Of a stretch of 39,259 bases of DNA, positions 15,725-23,786 are shown in pieces. Both the position numbers and the translations under genes were made by a program. The notes under the pieces were generated by a model. That model ran no database searches and was not told the origin of the DNA. It saw nothing but the letters and a program-made list of their open reading frames with translations. The DNA is from Rhodocyclaceae bacterium (GTDB taxonomy: Bacteria; Pseudomonadota; Gammaproteobacteria; Burkholderiales; Rhodocyclaceae): assembly GCA_020445805.1 (NCBI GenBank), contig JAGRFX010000014.1, positions 1-39,259 of the forward strand. Reading direction: 5' to 3'. Numbering within the stretch: position 1 is the stretch's first letter; every line of letters begins with the position of its first letter.

Positions 15725-16048
15725 TCAGCGATCGGCGCCGGCGATCTCGCGGCAGGCCGTGAACTGTGGCTCCCCTTCCACCTGCAGCTCGGCCGTACCC
15801 TCGCCGCGGCTCAGGGCGAGCATGCTGCAGCTGTAGCGGCCGGGTGCGGCGGGATCCTTCAGCAACTGGAAGTGCATGCCACGAAACGCGACCGTGGCGC
15901 TTTCACCGTTTTCGGCGAAGCGGGCCGAGAAGGTCCTGCCATCCGCGCAGGCGAACTGGGCCTCCGGATGGACCGGTGGTGCCACGCGACAGCCCGAACC
16001 CACGGCGGTCGCCAGAAATACGACAGACCACAGACTTGTTGATCGCAT
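15725..16048 (-). CDS. MliC-like lipoprotein, putative C-type lysozyme inhibitor
   Basis: 107 aa. Signal peptide with lipobox VGSGC (Cys20), so an envelope lipoprotein. The mature part has the short beta-barrel pattern of MliC/PliC proteins: FACADGRTFSARF, a central AFRGMHFQLL, YSCSML, then GEGTAELQVEG and a final TACRE. Cysteines near the start and end of the domain match the usual disulfide layout. Known members block host C-type lysozymes in the periplasm; a general peptidoglycan-related role is equally possible. The start at 16048 is chosen because the signal peptide begins there. It is divergent from the HDOD gene. Confidence 0.7.
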   Translation of the reverse strand: MRSTSLWSVVFLATAVGSGCRVAPPVHPEAQFACADGRTFSARFAENGESATVAFRGMHFQLLKDPAAPGRYSCSMLALSRGEGTAELQVEGEPQFTACREIAGADR

Positions 16049-16053
16049 AGGGG

Positions 16054-16108
16054 TTGAATATTCGTTTGAATGGTTATAGTAACGCGCTGCTGTGACGTTA
16101 TGACACAG
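16054..16108. promoter_or_regulatory. Divergent promoter region with CTGTG-N9-CACAG palindrome
   Basis: On the plus strand TTGAAT (16054-16059) and TATAGT (16075-16080) are 15 bp apart and fit a sigma-70 promoter for the HDOD gene. On the minus strand TATAAC (complement of 16073-16078) is an overlapping -10 for the MliC-like gene. Just downstream for one and upstream for the other lies CTGTG-ACGTTATGA-CACAG (16090-16108), a candidate operator that could control both. Confidence 0.45.
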
Positions 16109-16185
16109 TATGACCGGTGGCTGTTTGCGCATGTACCGTTTCCCGGGGCGCAAGGGTGTTCCGGGGCAGGACCAGAGGGTGGGCC

Positions 16186-18102
16186 ATGGTTTCATTGCCG
16201 AAGCTGGATGACCTCAGGGTCGGCGGGATGCTGCCGACGCCGAAGGGCGTCGCTTTGGCCGTCATGGAGCTGTGCCAGAGCGATTCTGCCTCGATGGAGG
16301 ACGTCGCCCGCACGGTGATGACCGATCCCGCCCTGTCCGGCAAGCTGATCCGGCAGGCCAACGCGGCAGCCGCGGGCGGTCGCCCGGTGGTTTCGGTCAA
16401 CGAGGCGGTCCGGCGACTGGGCCTCGGGCTGGTCAAGCAGCTGGTGCTCGGCTTCTCGCTGATCGACGAATTCGGCGAGGGGGCCTGCGAGCGATTCGAT
16501 TACCAGAAGTTCTGGTCCCATTCGCTGCTGATGGGGCTGTCGATGCAGACCATCGCGCGGGTCAGCCGGATGGGGCCGCCCGACGACCTCTTCGCCTGCG
16601 GCCTGCTCGCCCGCATCGGGCGCCTGGCCCTCGCCACGGCCTATCCGGTGGCCTATTCCGAGGTGCTCGGCGCAACCGAAGGCCAGTCGGCCGAGCAGCT
16701 GGCCGAAGCCGAGAACACGGCGCTCCACATCGACCACAATCGGCTTGGTGCGGCCATGCTGGGCGAATGGGGCGTGCCGCCCGCGCTGGTCGAGCCGGTG
16801 CTGTTCCACGAAAAGGGCGTGGAAGCCCCTTTCTCGGAGGGGACCCGCAGCTACCAGATCTGCCAGGCCCTGAGCCTCGCCGCCCGCATCGGGGATCTCG
16901 GACTGGCGCCGGAGTTCGCGCGCCATGCCCTGGTGGCCGAGCTGCTCGCGGTGGCGGGGCGCATCGGCATCCTGTCGGAGGATCTCGGTGCCCTGCTGGA
17001 TCCCCTGATGGAAAGCTGGACCGCGTGGGGCGAGCTGCTCAAGGTCCCGACCGCGACATTGCCGCCGTTTGCGATCCTGGCCGATTCGCCGGCGCCGCGC
17101 ATCGGGCCCGACCTGGATGGGCCGCCCCTGCGGGTCATGGTCGTGGACGATGAGGGCTCGACCCGGCAGCTGATGAGCAGCTGGCTCCAGACCGAATGCG
17201 GGCACTCCGTCACCGCCGCTCCCGATGGCCGCACGGCGCTCGCGCTGGCGCTCGAGCACCGCCCGCAGGTGGTGCTGACCGACTGGCTGATGCCCGAGAT
17301 GGACGGCATCGAACTGACGCGGGCCTTGCGGGCGACCGACTGGGGCCGCTCGATCTACGTGATCATGCTGACCGCGCTGGGTTCGGAAGACCAGCTCGAG
17401 ACCGCCTTTGCCGAAGGCGTGGACGACTACCTCACCAAGCCCTTCAGCCTGCGCGCCCTGCGCGCGCGCCTGATGGCGGCGGGGCGCTACGTGCGCCTCC
17501 AGGAGGACTGGGCCCGCGACCGGGCCCAGCTCAAGCGGATCGCCTCGGAGCTGGCGGTCAGCAACCGCAAGCTCGAGCGCGCGGCGCTGAGCGACGCGCT
17601 GACCGGGCTGCCCAACCGGCGGGCCGCGATCTCGATGCTCGGCCAGGCCTGGAGCGCGAGCCGTCGCAGCGACCAGCCCCTGTCCGTGATGATGATCGAC
17701 ATCGATCGCTTCAAGTCGATCAATGACCGCCATGGACACGCGGGCGGCGATGTCGTCCTGGCCGCCGTCGCCAAGCTGCTGAGGGGCTCGGCCCGCAAGG
17801 ACGACTGGGTCTGCCGGACCGGGGGTGAGGAGTTCCTGGTGATCTGCCCCAACGCGACGCTCGAGGCCGCGGCCCAGTCGGCGGAGCGCCTGCGGCGAAC
17901 GGTGGCCGGGGCGCCGGTGACCGTGGATGGCAAGACCTTCGAGGTGACGGTCAGCATCGGCATTGCCAGCCGCGAAGCCGACACCACCGACGCCGACGCG
18001 CTGGTCAGCCGGGCCGATGAGGGGCTTTACGAGGCCAAGGCCGCGGGGCGCAACCGCTGCTGTCTGGTGCGCGCCGGCCGCAAGCTGCTGGGTCCGTCCT
18101 GA
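16186..18102 (+). CDS. HDOD-receiver-GGDEF signalling protein
   Basis: 638 aa, cytoplasmic. An HDOD domain covers about 14-215 (LPTPKGVALAVMELC, DPALSGKLIRQAN, SVNEAVRRLGLGLVKQLVL). A receiver follows (316-432), with acidic pair VDDE near 320-323, phosphoacceptor Asp366 in LTDWLMPEMDG and Lys in TKPF. The GGDEF domain (about 467-628) has active site GGEEF at 546-550 and I-site RKDD five residues before it. It should make cyclic di-GMP when phosphorylated, with product inhibition. The HDOD domain is placed N-terminal to the receiver, an uncommon order. No kinase is adjacent. The start at 16186 has GAGGG upstream. Confidence 0.92.
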   Translation: MVSLPKLDDLRVGGMLPTPKGVALAVMELCQSDSASMEDVARTVMTDPALSGKLIRQANAAAAGGRPVVSVNEAVRRLGLGLVKQLVLGFSLIDEFGEGACERFDYQKFWSHSLLMGLSMQTIARVSRMGPPDDLFACGLLARIGRLALATAYPVAYSEVLGATEGQSAEQLAEAENTALHIDHNRLGAAMLGEWGVPPALVEPVLFHEKGVEAPFSEGTRSYQICQALSLAARIGDLGLAPEFARHALVAELLAVAGRIGILSEDLGALLDPLMESWTAWGELLKVPTATLPPFAILADSPAPRIGPDLDGPPLRVMVVDDEGSTRQLMSSWLQTECGHSVTAAPDGRTALALALEHRPQVVLTDWLMPEMDGIELTRALRATDWGRSIYVIMLTALGSEDQLETAFAEGVDDYLTKPFSLRALRARLMAAGRYVRLQEDWARDRAQLKRIASELAVSNRKLERAALSDALTGLPNRRAAISMLGQAWSASRRSDQPLSVMMIDIDRFKSINDRHGHAGGDVVLAAVAKLLRGSARKDDWVCRTGGEEFLVICPNATLEAAAQSAERLRRTVAGAPVTVDGKTFEVTVSIGIASREADTTDADALVSRADEGLYEAKAAGRNRCCLVRAGRKLLGPS

Positions 18103-18119
18103 GCCTGGGCTCAGGACGG
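18094..18119. terminator. Perfect 12-bp hairpin containing both converging stop codons
   Basis: CCGTCCTGAGCC-TG-GGCTCAGGACGG is a perfect inverted repeat whose arms contain the stop codon of the HDOD gene (18100-18102) and the last coding codons/stop of the DUF2189 gene (18111-18113). It can serve as an end signal in both directions but has no U-tract. Confidence 0.55.
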
Positions 18120-18866
18120 CAGTCGGTCGGGGAACACGTGCCGGTCGAGGGCCGTACCGGCATAGGCCAGTACCGGCAGCGCGACGCACAACAGCGGCGG
18201 AACCAACAGGCTCATGAAAATGGTGGCGGCCAGCAGGGCGGCCCAGGCCCCGTGGGCCAGCGGACTGGTGGCGACGGCCCTGACGCTCGCCATCACGGCC
18301 CGGACCAATGAGCGCTCGCCGCGGACCAGCAGCGGCACGGCATGGGCGCTGACCGCGAACACCACGTTGGCCAGGACGAAACCCATGGCGGTGGAGAAGA
18401 GATGGTAGCGGGCCGAGGCCGCGTCGGTGGGCAGCACGTGGCCGAGGGTGGCACGCCGCTCGCCGATCAGGAAGCTGTAGAGCGTGCCGGCATCGGTGAG
18501 CCAGATGAAATCGATGAGGATGCAGAACAGCACCAGGGCCCACAGCCCGCGGGGTGCAGCGCGGAGCTCCGCCAGGACGCTTCCCATGCCGGGTGTTCGC
18601 CCCCGCCAGTGCTGGAGGGCCACGCCCGCCAGCCCCGCCATGGCCACCGGTCCGAGGAGCAGAAAGCCACCGGCGAGGGCCGGAACCATCGGCGCCAGCC
18701 CCTGGGTCACCGCCAGGACCGCCAGAACCAGGCCGGCCAGCGTCACGGCAGCGCCGACTGCCAGGCTGATCGCCCGGCAGGCGCGGAAGACCTGCCAGCC
18801 TTCGCCCAGGATCCCGACCAGATCGGCGATGGCAATCCTGCGCGGCACGGGGGCGGGCCCGCTCAT
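18111..18866 (-). CDS. DUF2189-like integral membrane protein, last gene of the norD operon
   Basis: 251 aa with about six transmembrane helices. The pattern (GWQVFRACRAISLAVGAAVT; AGGFLLLGPVAMAGLAGVA; LPLLVRGERSLVRAVMASVRAVATSP-like region; HGAWAALLAATIFMSLLVPP) matches the DUF2189 family of predicted inner-membrane proteins, which often sit near cytochrome oxidase or nitric oxide reductase genes. The function is unknown. The start at 18866 overlaps the stop of the FmdE-like gene (ATGA). Context suggests a role in assembly or cofactor supply for the NO reductase; that is inference. Confidence 0.72.
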   Translation of the reverse strand: MSGPAPVPRRIAIADLVGILGEGWQVFRACRAISLAVGAAVTLAGLVLAVLAVTQGLAPMVPALAGGFLLLGPVAMAGLAGVALQHWRGRTPGMGSVLAELRAAPRGLWALVLFCILIDFIWLTDAGTLYSFLIGERRATLGHVLPTDAASARYHLFSTAMGFVLANVVFAVSAHAVPLLVRGERSLVRAVMASVRAVATSPLAHGAWAALLAATIFMSLLVPPLLCVALPVLAYAGTALDRHVFPDRLPS

Positions 18867-19555
18867 GCCGGCGTCACCTGCCAGAGCGCATCGTCCTGCC
18901 AGTGCGTCACCAGGAGATCCTCGATGCGTGCCTGCCATCGCTGGGCGAACTCGGCGCGTTCATCGGCGCTGGCCTGCCCGGACACGCAGCGCGGCAGCAG
19001 GGCTCCGACGCGCGGGTGGGCAGGCACCCGGTCGAGTTGCGCCGACAGGCGCACCCGTCCACCGTCATCCCGGCACAGCAGGAAGCCCGGGCCGTCGGCG
19101 CCGAACTGCAGCCGTCCGCGTCGCACGTGGCGGCCGCCCAGGCCCTTGAACCCGCCCTCGCCCGAGGCGCCCGTCAGCAGGGTCACGACGCTGGCGACGA
19201 CCCCGGTGGTGCCTTCGTCGGGCGGGCTGCCGAAGTGGGCAAGGAGACTGCCCCGCACCGGATCGCCATCCGGGTAGAGGGCGCCAACGCCCTTGACCGT
19301 CAGGGCATAGGCCATGGCCACGGTGGGGCAGGCGTGGCCGGTCAGGCGGACGGCATCGTCGAATCCGTAGTCCAGCCAGCCGCCGGCGCTCGCGCCGAGC
19401 AACTCGGCGAGCGGGTCGCGGATGCGCAGTCGCGGAATGTGGGCGTAGAAGGGAGGGAAATCCATGGGGGCGGGCTCGGTCGACCGGGTGACCGAGTCTC
19501 GCCGCGGGGCTCCTGCGGCGACATGACCTGGCTCAATTTCGACCGCGGTGGTCAC
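18863..19555 (-). CDS. FmdE-like protein in the nor operon
   Basis: 230 aa. The N-terminal domain has DAVRLTGHACPTVAMAYALTV-type sequence: the GHxCP motif of the formylmethanofuran dehydrogenase subunit E family, with a His and a Cys that bind metal in relatives. Other cysteines occur at FLLCRDD and LPRCVSG. No zinc-ribbon tail is seen. GTG at 19555, 15 nt after the norD stop with GGGGCGG upstream, is the likely start; ATG at 19465 (MDFPPFYAHIPR) is an alternative that removes 30 poorly structured residues. The organism needs no methanofuran enzyme here, so a metal-binding or maturation role beside NorD is the likelier reading. Confidence 0.7.
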   Translation of the reverse strand: MTTAVEIEPGHVAAGAPRRDSVTRSTEPAPMDFPPFYAHIPRLRIRDPLAELLGASAGGWLDYGFDDAVRLTGHACPTVAMAYALTVKGVGALYPDGDPVRGSLLAHFGSPPDEGTTGVVASVVTLLTGASGEGGFKGLGGRHVRRGRLQFGADGPGFLLCRDDGGRVRLSAQLDRVPAHPRVGALLPRCVSGQASADERAEFAQRWQARIEDLLVTHWQDDALWQVTPA

Positions 19556-19569
19556 CGCCGCCCCACGGC

Positions 19570-21399
19570 TTACCCGACCAGGCTGGCGTACAGCATGGGC
19601 AGGCGGGTGGGCAGCTCCTCCGGCTTGCGGATCACGGTGAAGCCATCGACGCCGAAGACGTGGGGCAGGTAGTCGGCCCCCTCCTGGTCGATGGTCACGC
19701 AGAAGGGGCGAACCCCCTGCTGACGGGCCTCGAGCACGGCCATGCGGGTGTCCTCGATGCCGAAGCGGCCCTCGTAGTGGTCCATGTCGTTGGGCTTTCC
19801 GTCGGTCAGGATCATCATCAGGCGCAGTGCATTCGGCTGGCGCGAGAGCAGGCTGGTCGAGTGCCGGATGCCTGCACCCATGCGGGTGTAGTAGCCCGGT
19901 TTGAGGGCCGCGATGCGGCCCCGCGAGACCGCGCCATGGCGTTCGTCGAAGTCCTTGATGCGGTGATAGCGGATGTGGTCGCGCTTGAGGCTGGAGAAGC
20001 CGTAGAGGCCGAAGCGGTCGCCGGTGGCCGCCAGGGCCTCGGCCAGCAGCATGAGACTATCGCGGATCACGTCGATGACGCGCAGTTCATTGCTGACGTG
20101 GGCGTCGGTGGACAGCGACAGGTCGGCCAGGACCAGGCAGGCCAGGTCCCGTTCGCGGCGTTCGCACTTAAGATACTGCCGCGCCTCGCCGTGAAGCCGC
20201 CCCGAGCGCCGGTCGGTCCAGGCCCGCACGCAGGCGTCCAAGTCGGCCTCCGAGCCCTCGGGCTGGCCCTTCAGCCAGCGCCGCGACGGCGTCAGTGCCT
20301 CGAACTGGTTGCGGATCCGCTGACTGGCCCGGCTGAGGCGGGGCGGCACGGGGCAGGGCGTGGCGTCGCGGGGCTCGAGCACGACCAGGCTGCATTGGTC
20401 CCGGAGGAGGCGTCGCTGCTTCCAGTGCCACTCGGGCAGCAGGATGCCCCGTTCGAGGGGCAGGTCGTCGGCGGCGGCCGAGGGGAGGTCCAGGTCGAAG
20501 CGCACGGTCGAGGCGGTTTCGCCGGTCCCGTCGGAGACGGCCAGCTCGTCCATGTCGTCGACGGCGCGGAGCGCGTCCTCGTTGGGGTCGTCGTCCAGGG
20601 CCCGGTTCACCTTCACGTATTCGGCCCAGGACAGCAGGCTCTCGGCCCGGAACGGCAGGATGAAGCCGTCCCGACCGTCTGGATCGTCCTCGCGGCGGGC
20701 GCTGCGCCGGCGCTGGCGGCCGTCCTGGGCCTCGCCGGCGCTCCCCTTCGGGGCCGCCGTGGCGGACGGTCGGCTACGCCGATCGAAGACCTCGCGGCTG
20801 GGGTACAGCCACAGGGGGACCGGCTGCGGCGGGCGGCGGCTGGTCGGCAGCACCACCGGCTGCTCCGGCGCACGCAGGGCCGAGAGGATGGCCTGCTCGG
20901 CCGCGGCCTCGTCGGCCGGCAACCGCTCCGGAGGAAGCCTCAGCGCCACGCAGGCTTCGACCAGGCGCCGGTAGCGGGCCGCGAAGCCCGGATAGCGGGC
21001 CAGCACCTGGGCGGTGGCCGCCTGGTTGGCCTGCAGCCAGTCGTCGTCCTCGGCCGGCACGGTGGCGGCCAGGGCGATCAGCCACAGGTAGAGGTCCCAG
21101 TTCAGACCGGACTCGGCGAAGAGGTCGATCTCCGGGGGCAGGCGCAGGGTTTCGGCGTCGCGGCTGGCGTGGCTGACCCGGTCTTCGGTGCCCGCCACCC
21201 GCGACAGCCAGCGTCTGCGGGCGCCGTTCTCGCTGGTGGAGGCGGCGGCGACCCGCAGGCCCGCGTCGCCGCCCAGGGCCCGGAAGAGGGTCCCGGCCTG
21301 TCGCTCCATGTCCTCGAGCCGGACGGCTGCGGCCGGGTGGCGGCGCGAGGCCTGCCGGGTGATGAAGCGGTGCCAGAGACCGCCAACGAACTCTTCCAT
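19570..21399 (-). CDS. norD: Nitric oxide reductase activation protein NorD
   Basis: 609 aa. The C-terminal ~185 residues form a von Willebrand A domain with a full MIDAS: DLSLST at 426-431, a Thr in the YYTRMGAGIRHS segment, and TDGKPND near 532-538. The N-terminal ~400 residues are helical with a low-complexity charged stretch around 240-275. NorD works with the MoxR ATPase NorQ to activate NorCB, probably by helping insert the non-heme iron. The start at 21399 has GGGGA 6 nt upstream; the longer in-frame version overlaps the CopD-like gene and is a shadow. It is the fourth gene of a six-gene operon. Its partner norQ is encoded about 6 kb away. Confidence 0.93.
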   Translation of the reverse strand: MEEFVGGLWHRFITRQASRRHPAAAVRLEDMERQAGTLFRALGGDAGLRVAAASTSENGARRRWLSRVAGTEDRVSHASRDAETLRLPPEIDLFAESGLNWDLYLWLIALAATVPAEDDDWLQANQAATAQVLARYPGFAARYRRLVEACVALRLPPERLPADEAAAEQAILSALRAPEQPVVLPTSRRPPQPVPLWLYPSREVFDRRSRPSATAAPKGSAGEAQDGRQRRRSARREDDPDGRDGFILPFRAESLLSWAEYVKVNRALDDDPNEDALRAVDDMDELAVSDGTGETASTVRFDLDLPSAAADDLPLERGILLPEWHWKQRRLLRDQCSLVVLEPRDATPCPVPPRLSRASQRIRNQFEALTPSRRWLKGQPEGSEADLDACVRAWTDRRSGRLHGEARQYLKCERRERDLACLVLADLSLSTDAHVSNELRVIDVIRDSLMLLAEALAATGDRFGLYGFSSLKRDHIRYHRIKDFDERHGAVSRGRIAALKPGYYTRMGAGIRHSTSLLSRQPNALRLMMILTDGKPNDMDHYEGRFGIEDTRMAVLEARQQGVRPFCVTIDQEGADYLPHVFGVDGFTVIRKPEELPTRLPMLYASLVG

Positions 21400-21440
21400 G
21401 TCAGTTCCCCGCTGTGATCCCGCGTCGGTCCGCACCCATG

Positions 21441-21926
21441 TCAAAAGCCCCAGCCGCCGTGGCTGCCCGCGACCGCCCCCGCCACCGTGGCCAGCGACAG
21501 CGCCAGCAGCACGCGATGCATTCGTTCGATCCGGGCGAAGACCCGTTCGGGGTCGCGCTGTGCCTGCTCGGCAAACCAGCGCCGCAGGACAAAGGGCTCG
21601 AGCACGAACAGCATCAGGGTGAATACGCCCCACAGGCCCACCATGGTGTGCATCCACCACCATTCGGCCCCCGCTGCGAAGCGCCACCACAGATCGAGCC
21701 GGTGGGCCATCCAGAAGCCGGACGCGCCAGCCGCCACGGTGGTGATCCGGGCCTGCCAGGCGAAGCGGTGCTCGAGGGTTTCGAACAGCGCGATGCGCTG
21801 ATCCGGCTCCGCCAGGGCGCGGCAGGCCGGCAGCAGGGTCGTGGTGACGAAGGCCACGCCGCCGATCCACAGCAGGACGGCGAGCACATGGATGGCCCGG
21901 GCGAGGGCGAAGTCGTTCAGTTCCAT
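21441..21926 (-). CDS. CopD-like four-helix membrane protein
   Basis: 161 aa with four hydrophobic helices: IHVLAVLLWIGGVAFVTTTLL, ITTVAAGASGFWMAH, WWWMHTMVGLWGVFTLMLFVLE and LLALSLATVAGAVAG. The first helix (ARAIHVLAVLLWIGG) is the CopD/DUF2269-type signature. Histidines in helices 1, 2 and 3 could bind heme or copper; that is inference. It overlaps the polyferredoxin gene by 10 nt and is 41 nt before norD, so it is cotranscribed. Role unknown; a heme- or metal-carrying component for NO reductase maturation or electron supply is plausible. Confidence 0.65.
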   Translation of the reverse strand: MELNDFALARAIHVLAVLLWIGGVAFVTTTLLPACRALAEPDQRIALFETLEHRFAWQARITTVAAGASGFWMAHRLDLWWRFAAGAEWWWMHTMVGLWGVFTLMLFVLEPFVLRRWFAEQAQRDPERVFARIERMHRVLLALSLATVAGAVAGSHGGWGF

Positions 21927-22894
21927 CCGTTGTCCTCGCGCCAGCTCGGCTGCCGGGCCGACATCACGGCTTCGTTCTGGCGCGCCTGCTCACCCGCCAC
22001 CCAGGACAGCAGCGGTCCGTGCGGGTTGTCCCGCTGGGTGGTCTCGCAGGCCGAGACGCACTGGGCACACTGGGTGCAGGTGAACATCTGCTGCTTGACG
22101 GTGCGTGGCTTGAGCCGCATCGGGCAGACGTGGTTGCAGGCCGAGTAGCAGCTCGCACACTCGGCGGCCCGTTCGCGGGCGAAGCCCACCACCATGGCGC
22201 CCCGATGGCCCATCCACGCCAGGCTCTGGAACAGTCCGACCGCGCAGGCAAAGCGGCAGAAGAGGTGGCGGGCGAAGAGGAATTCGACGCTCAGTACCGC
22301 GGTGCCGGCCGCGATGAAGATCGCCTGGTTGCGCGTCGGCGTGCCGGCCAGCAGATTGCCATAGACCTCGAACGGCGGCAGCAGGTAGGTCAGCAGGACC
22401 ACGGCCCAGATGAAGGCGAAGCCCACCGCCAGGGGCACGGTGAGCAACCACCAGCGTCGGTCATAGCGGATCGCCGTGCCGTCGGGTTCGCGCGGCGGCA
22501 GGGGACGGCTGTCCCACAGGCTGGGCTTGCCGCTGGCCCGCTGCATCAGCCGATTGATGGTCTCGACGACGGAAAAGTGTGGGCACAGCCAGCCGCAGTA
22601 GAGCCGCCCCCAGCGCCAGGCCGCCAGCAGCAGCAGCGCGCCGGCGCCCAGGATGGGGACGAAGATCCGCAGCAGGACATTGGCGGTGATCTCGGCCAGG
22701 CCGATGCGTCCGGCCGAGTAGTCGTCGAGCCCGACCCGCCACTCCATGCCGAGGAACCAGGCGTGGCCGGCGACGAGGTCGTATCGCAGCAGGTCGAACA
22801 CCGGCGCGGCCACGAACAGGACGAAAAAACCGATCTGGGCGGCGTGGCGCAGCCCCTGTCGCCCCGAGTCGGCCCTGGCGAACGCGTTCCGCAT
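21917..22894 (-). CDS. NapH/CcoG-type membrane polyferredoxin
   Basis: 325 aa. About five transmembrane helices carry two cytoplasmic CxxxC-type motifs, LYCGWLCPHFS and FCRFACAVG. Two ferredoxin-like 4Fe-4S motifs follow: CASCYSACNHVCP and CTQCAQCVSACE. This is the NapH/NosR-C/CcoG (COG0348) architecture; the Ig-like C-terminal domain of CcoG is missing, so NapH is the closer match. Such proteins pass electrons across or at the inner membrane. The start at 22894 follows the upstream stop by 4 nt; GTG at 22909 is possible. Within a norD operon it may supply reducing power for assembly of the reductase or another redox step. Confidence 0.85.
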   Translation of the reverse strand: MRNAFARADSGRQGLRHAAQIGFFVLFVAAPVFDLLRYDLVAGHAWFLGMEWRVGLDDYSAGRIGLAEITANVLLRIFVPILGAGALLLLAAWRWGRLYCGWLCPHFSVVETINRLMQRASGKPSLWDSRPLPPREPDGTAIRYDRRWWLLTVPLAVGFAFIWAVVLLTYLLPPFEVYGNLLAGTPTRNQAIFIAAGTAVLSVEFLFARHLFCRFACAVGLFQSLAWMGHRGAMVVGFARERAAECASCYSACNHVCPMRLKPRTVKQQMFTCTQCAQCVSACETTQRDNPHGPLLSWVAGEQARQNEAVMSARQPSWREDNGWN

Positions 22895-22898
22895 CGTC

Positions 22899-23303
22899 TC
22901 AGTCGTCACGGCAGGGGCGCCCCACCAGCGGGAAGCGGTAGGTCCGGCCCGACATCGCGCGGGCCAGTCCGACGGCACCGAAGAAGATCAGCGAGGAATG
23001 GCAGGCCGTGAAGTACAGCACCACCACCACCCAGGTGCCGGGCGCGTCGTAGCCGCCGATCGCGATGATGAGCCCGTTGGCGGCGACCAGCAGCGCGCCG
23101 GCCCACAGGCTGGCCGACATCGTCTGGGCCAGGTGACAGCGGGCCAGGGGCGGTGCGCTGCGATGGAAGCGCCACCAGACCACGCACAGGACGAGGAAGG
23201 CGAGACCGGGCGCCAGCATGAGGTTCACGAGGTAGATGGCCTCGCTGGCCACGGCCAGGGTGTATCCGGGAACGCTGCTCGGGTCGTCGTGTGGGGTCGG
23301 CAT
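22899..23303 (-). CDS. Small three-helix membrane protein, first gene of the norD operon
   Basis: 134 aa with three hydrophobic helices (VNLMLAPGLAFLVLCVVWW, TMSASLWAGALLVAANGLIIAIGG, TWVVVVLYFTACHSSLIFFGAVGLA) and histidines at the helix ends (RCHLAQ, TACHSS). I do not recognise a characterised family. It leads the operon and its stop codon precedes the polyferredoxin start by 4 nt, so it is a candidate membrane partner for that protein. An Fnr/Dnr-type promoter lies 20-70 nt upstream. Confidence 0.65.
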   Translation of the reverse strand: MPTPHDDPSSVPGYTLAVASEAIYLVNLMLAPGLAFLVLCVVWWRFHRSAPPLARCHLAQTMSASLWAGALLVAANGLIIAIGGYDAPGTWVVVVLYFTACHSSLIFFGAVGLARAMSGRTYRFPLVGRPCRDD

Positions 23304-23332
23304 CGGGGCTGGGTCGACTCGTCTCGAGTGGG

Positions 23333-23374
23333 ACCTTATCGCCCTCCCGCGCGGCTTTCCTTGATGCCGGGCAA
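23333..23374 (-). promoter_or_regulatory. Fnr/Dnr-type class II promoter of the norD operon
   Basis: Box at 23361-23374 (plus strand TTGAT-GCCG-GGCAA; read in the gene direction TTGCC-N4-ATCAA) followed by TAAGGT as -10 (complement of 23333-23338). The predicted start near 23326 puts the box centre at about -41.5, the class II distance. The same asymmetric box occurs before norE. Confidence 0.6.
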
Positions 23375-23527
23375 GTCCGCGGGCGCCCGGGTGTAGGTCC
23401 TGTCTGACAGGGCTTTCGGTGCGGGCCGATGATGCGGCCGCGGGGCGATCCGTACAGTGGAGTCATCGGAAGACGGGGCTGCCACCCGGACTTCCGGAAG
23501 ACACCCACAGTCGAAAGGAGAACAGCC

Positions 23528-23728
23528 ATGAATCGCGACATCATCGAAGGCAACTGGAAGCAACTGAAAGGCGCCGTGAAAGAGCAGTGGGGCCGCCTGA
23601 CCGACGACGACCTGGACATCGTCGAGGGGCGCCGCGAGAAGCTCGCCGGGAAGATCCAGGAGCGCTACGGGGTCACCCTCGACGAGGCCGAAAAGCAGCT
23701 CGAGCGCTGGGAGCGCTCGTCCCACTGA
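23528..23728 (+). CDS. CsbD-family stress protein
   Basis: 66 aa, acidic/basic amphipathic, with the whole CsbD pattern: [25 protein letters not shown], then [15 protein letters not shown]. Family members are abundant in stationary phase and under osmotic or envelope stress; molecular role unknown. GGAG lies 8 nt before the ATG. It begins a plus-strand series CsbD, DUF1328, two response regulators that interrupts the nor gene neighbourhood. Confidence 0.92.
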   Translation: MNRDIIEGNWKQLKGAVKEQWGRLTDDDLDIVEGRREKLAGKIQERYGVTLDEAEKQLERWERSSH

Positions 23729-23786
23729 ATCCCATCATCGCTTCGGGACCGGCCTCCGGGCCGGTCGGCCGGACAAGGAGAACATC

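Noticed and set aside
16192..18543. 783-aa minus-strand ORF
   Set aside because: Opposite the HDOD-REC-GGDEF gene and part of the DUF2189 gene; composition is typical of an antisense shadow.
19660..21417. 585-aa plus-strand ORF
   Set aside because: It lies wholly opposite norD, whose vWA/MIDAS motifs are unmistakable; the plus-strand product is a Gly/Gln/Val/Arg-rich shadow of high-GC codons.
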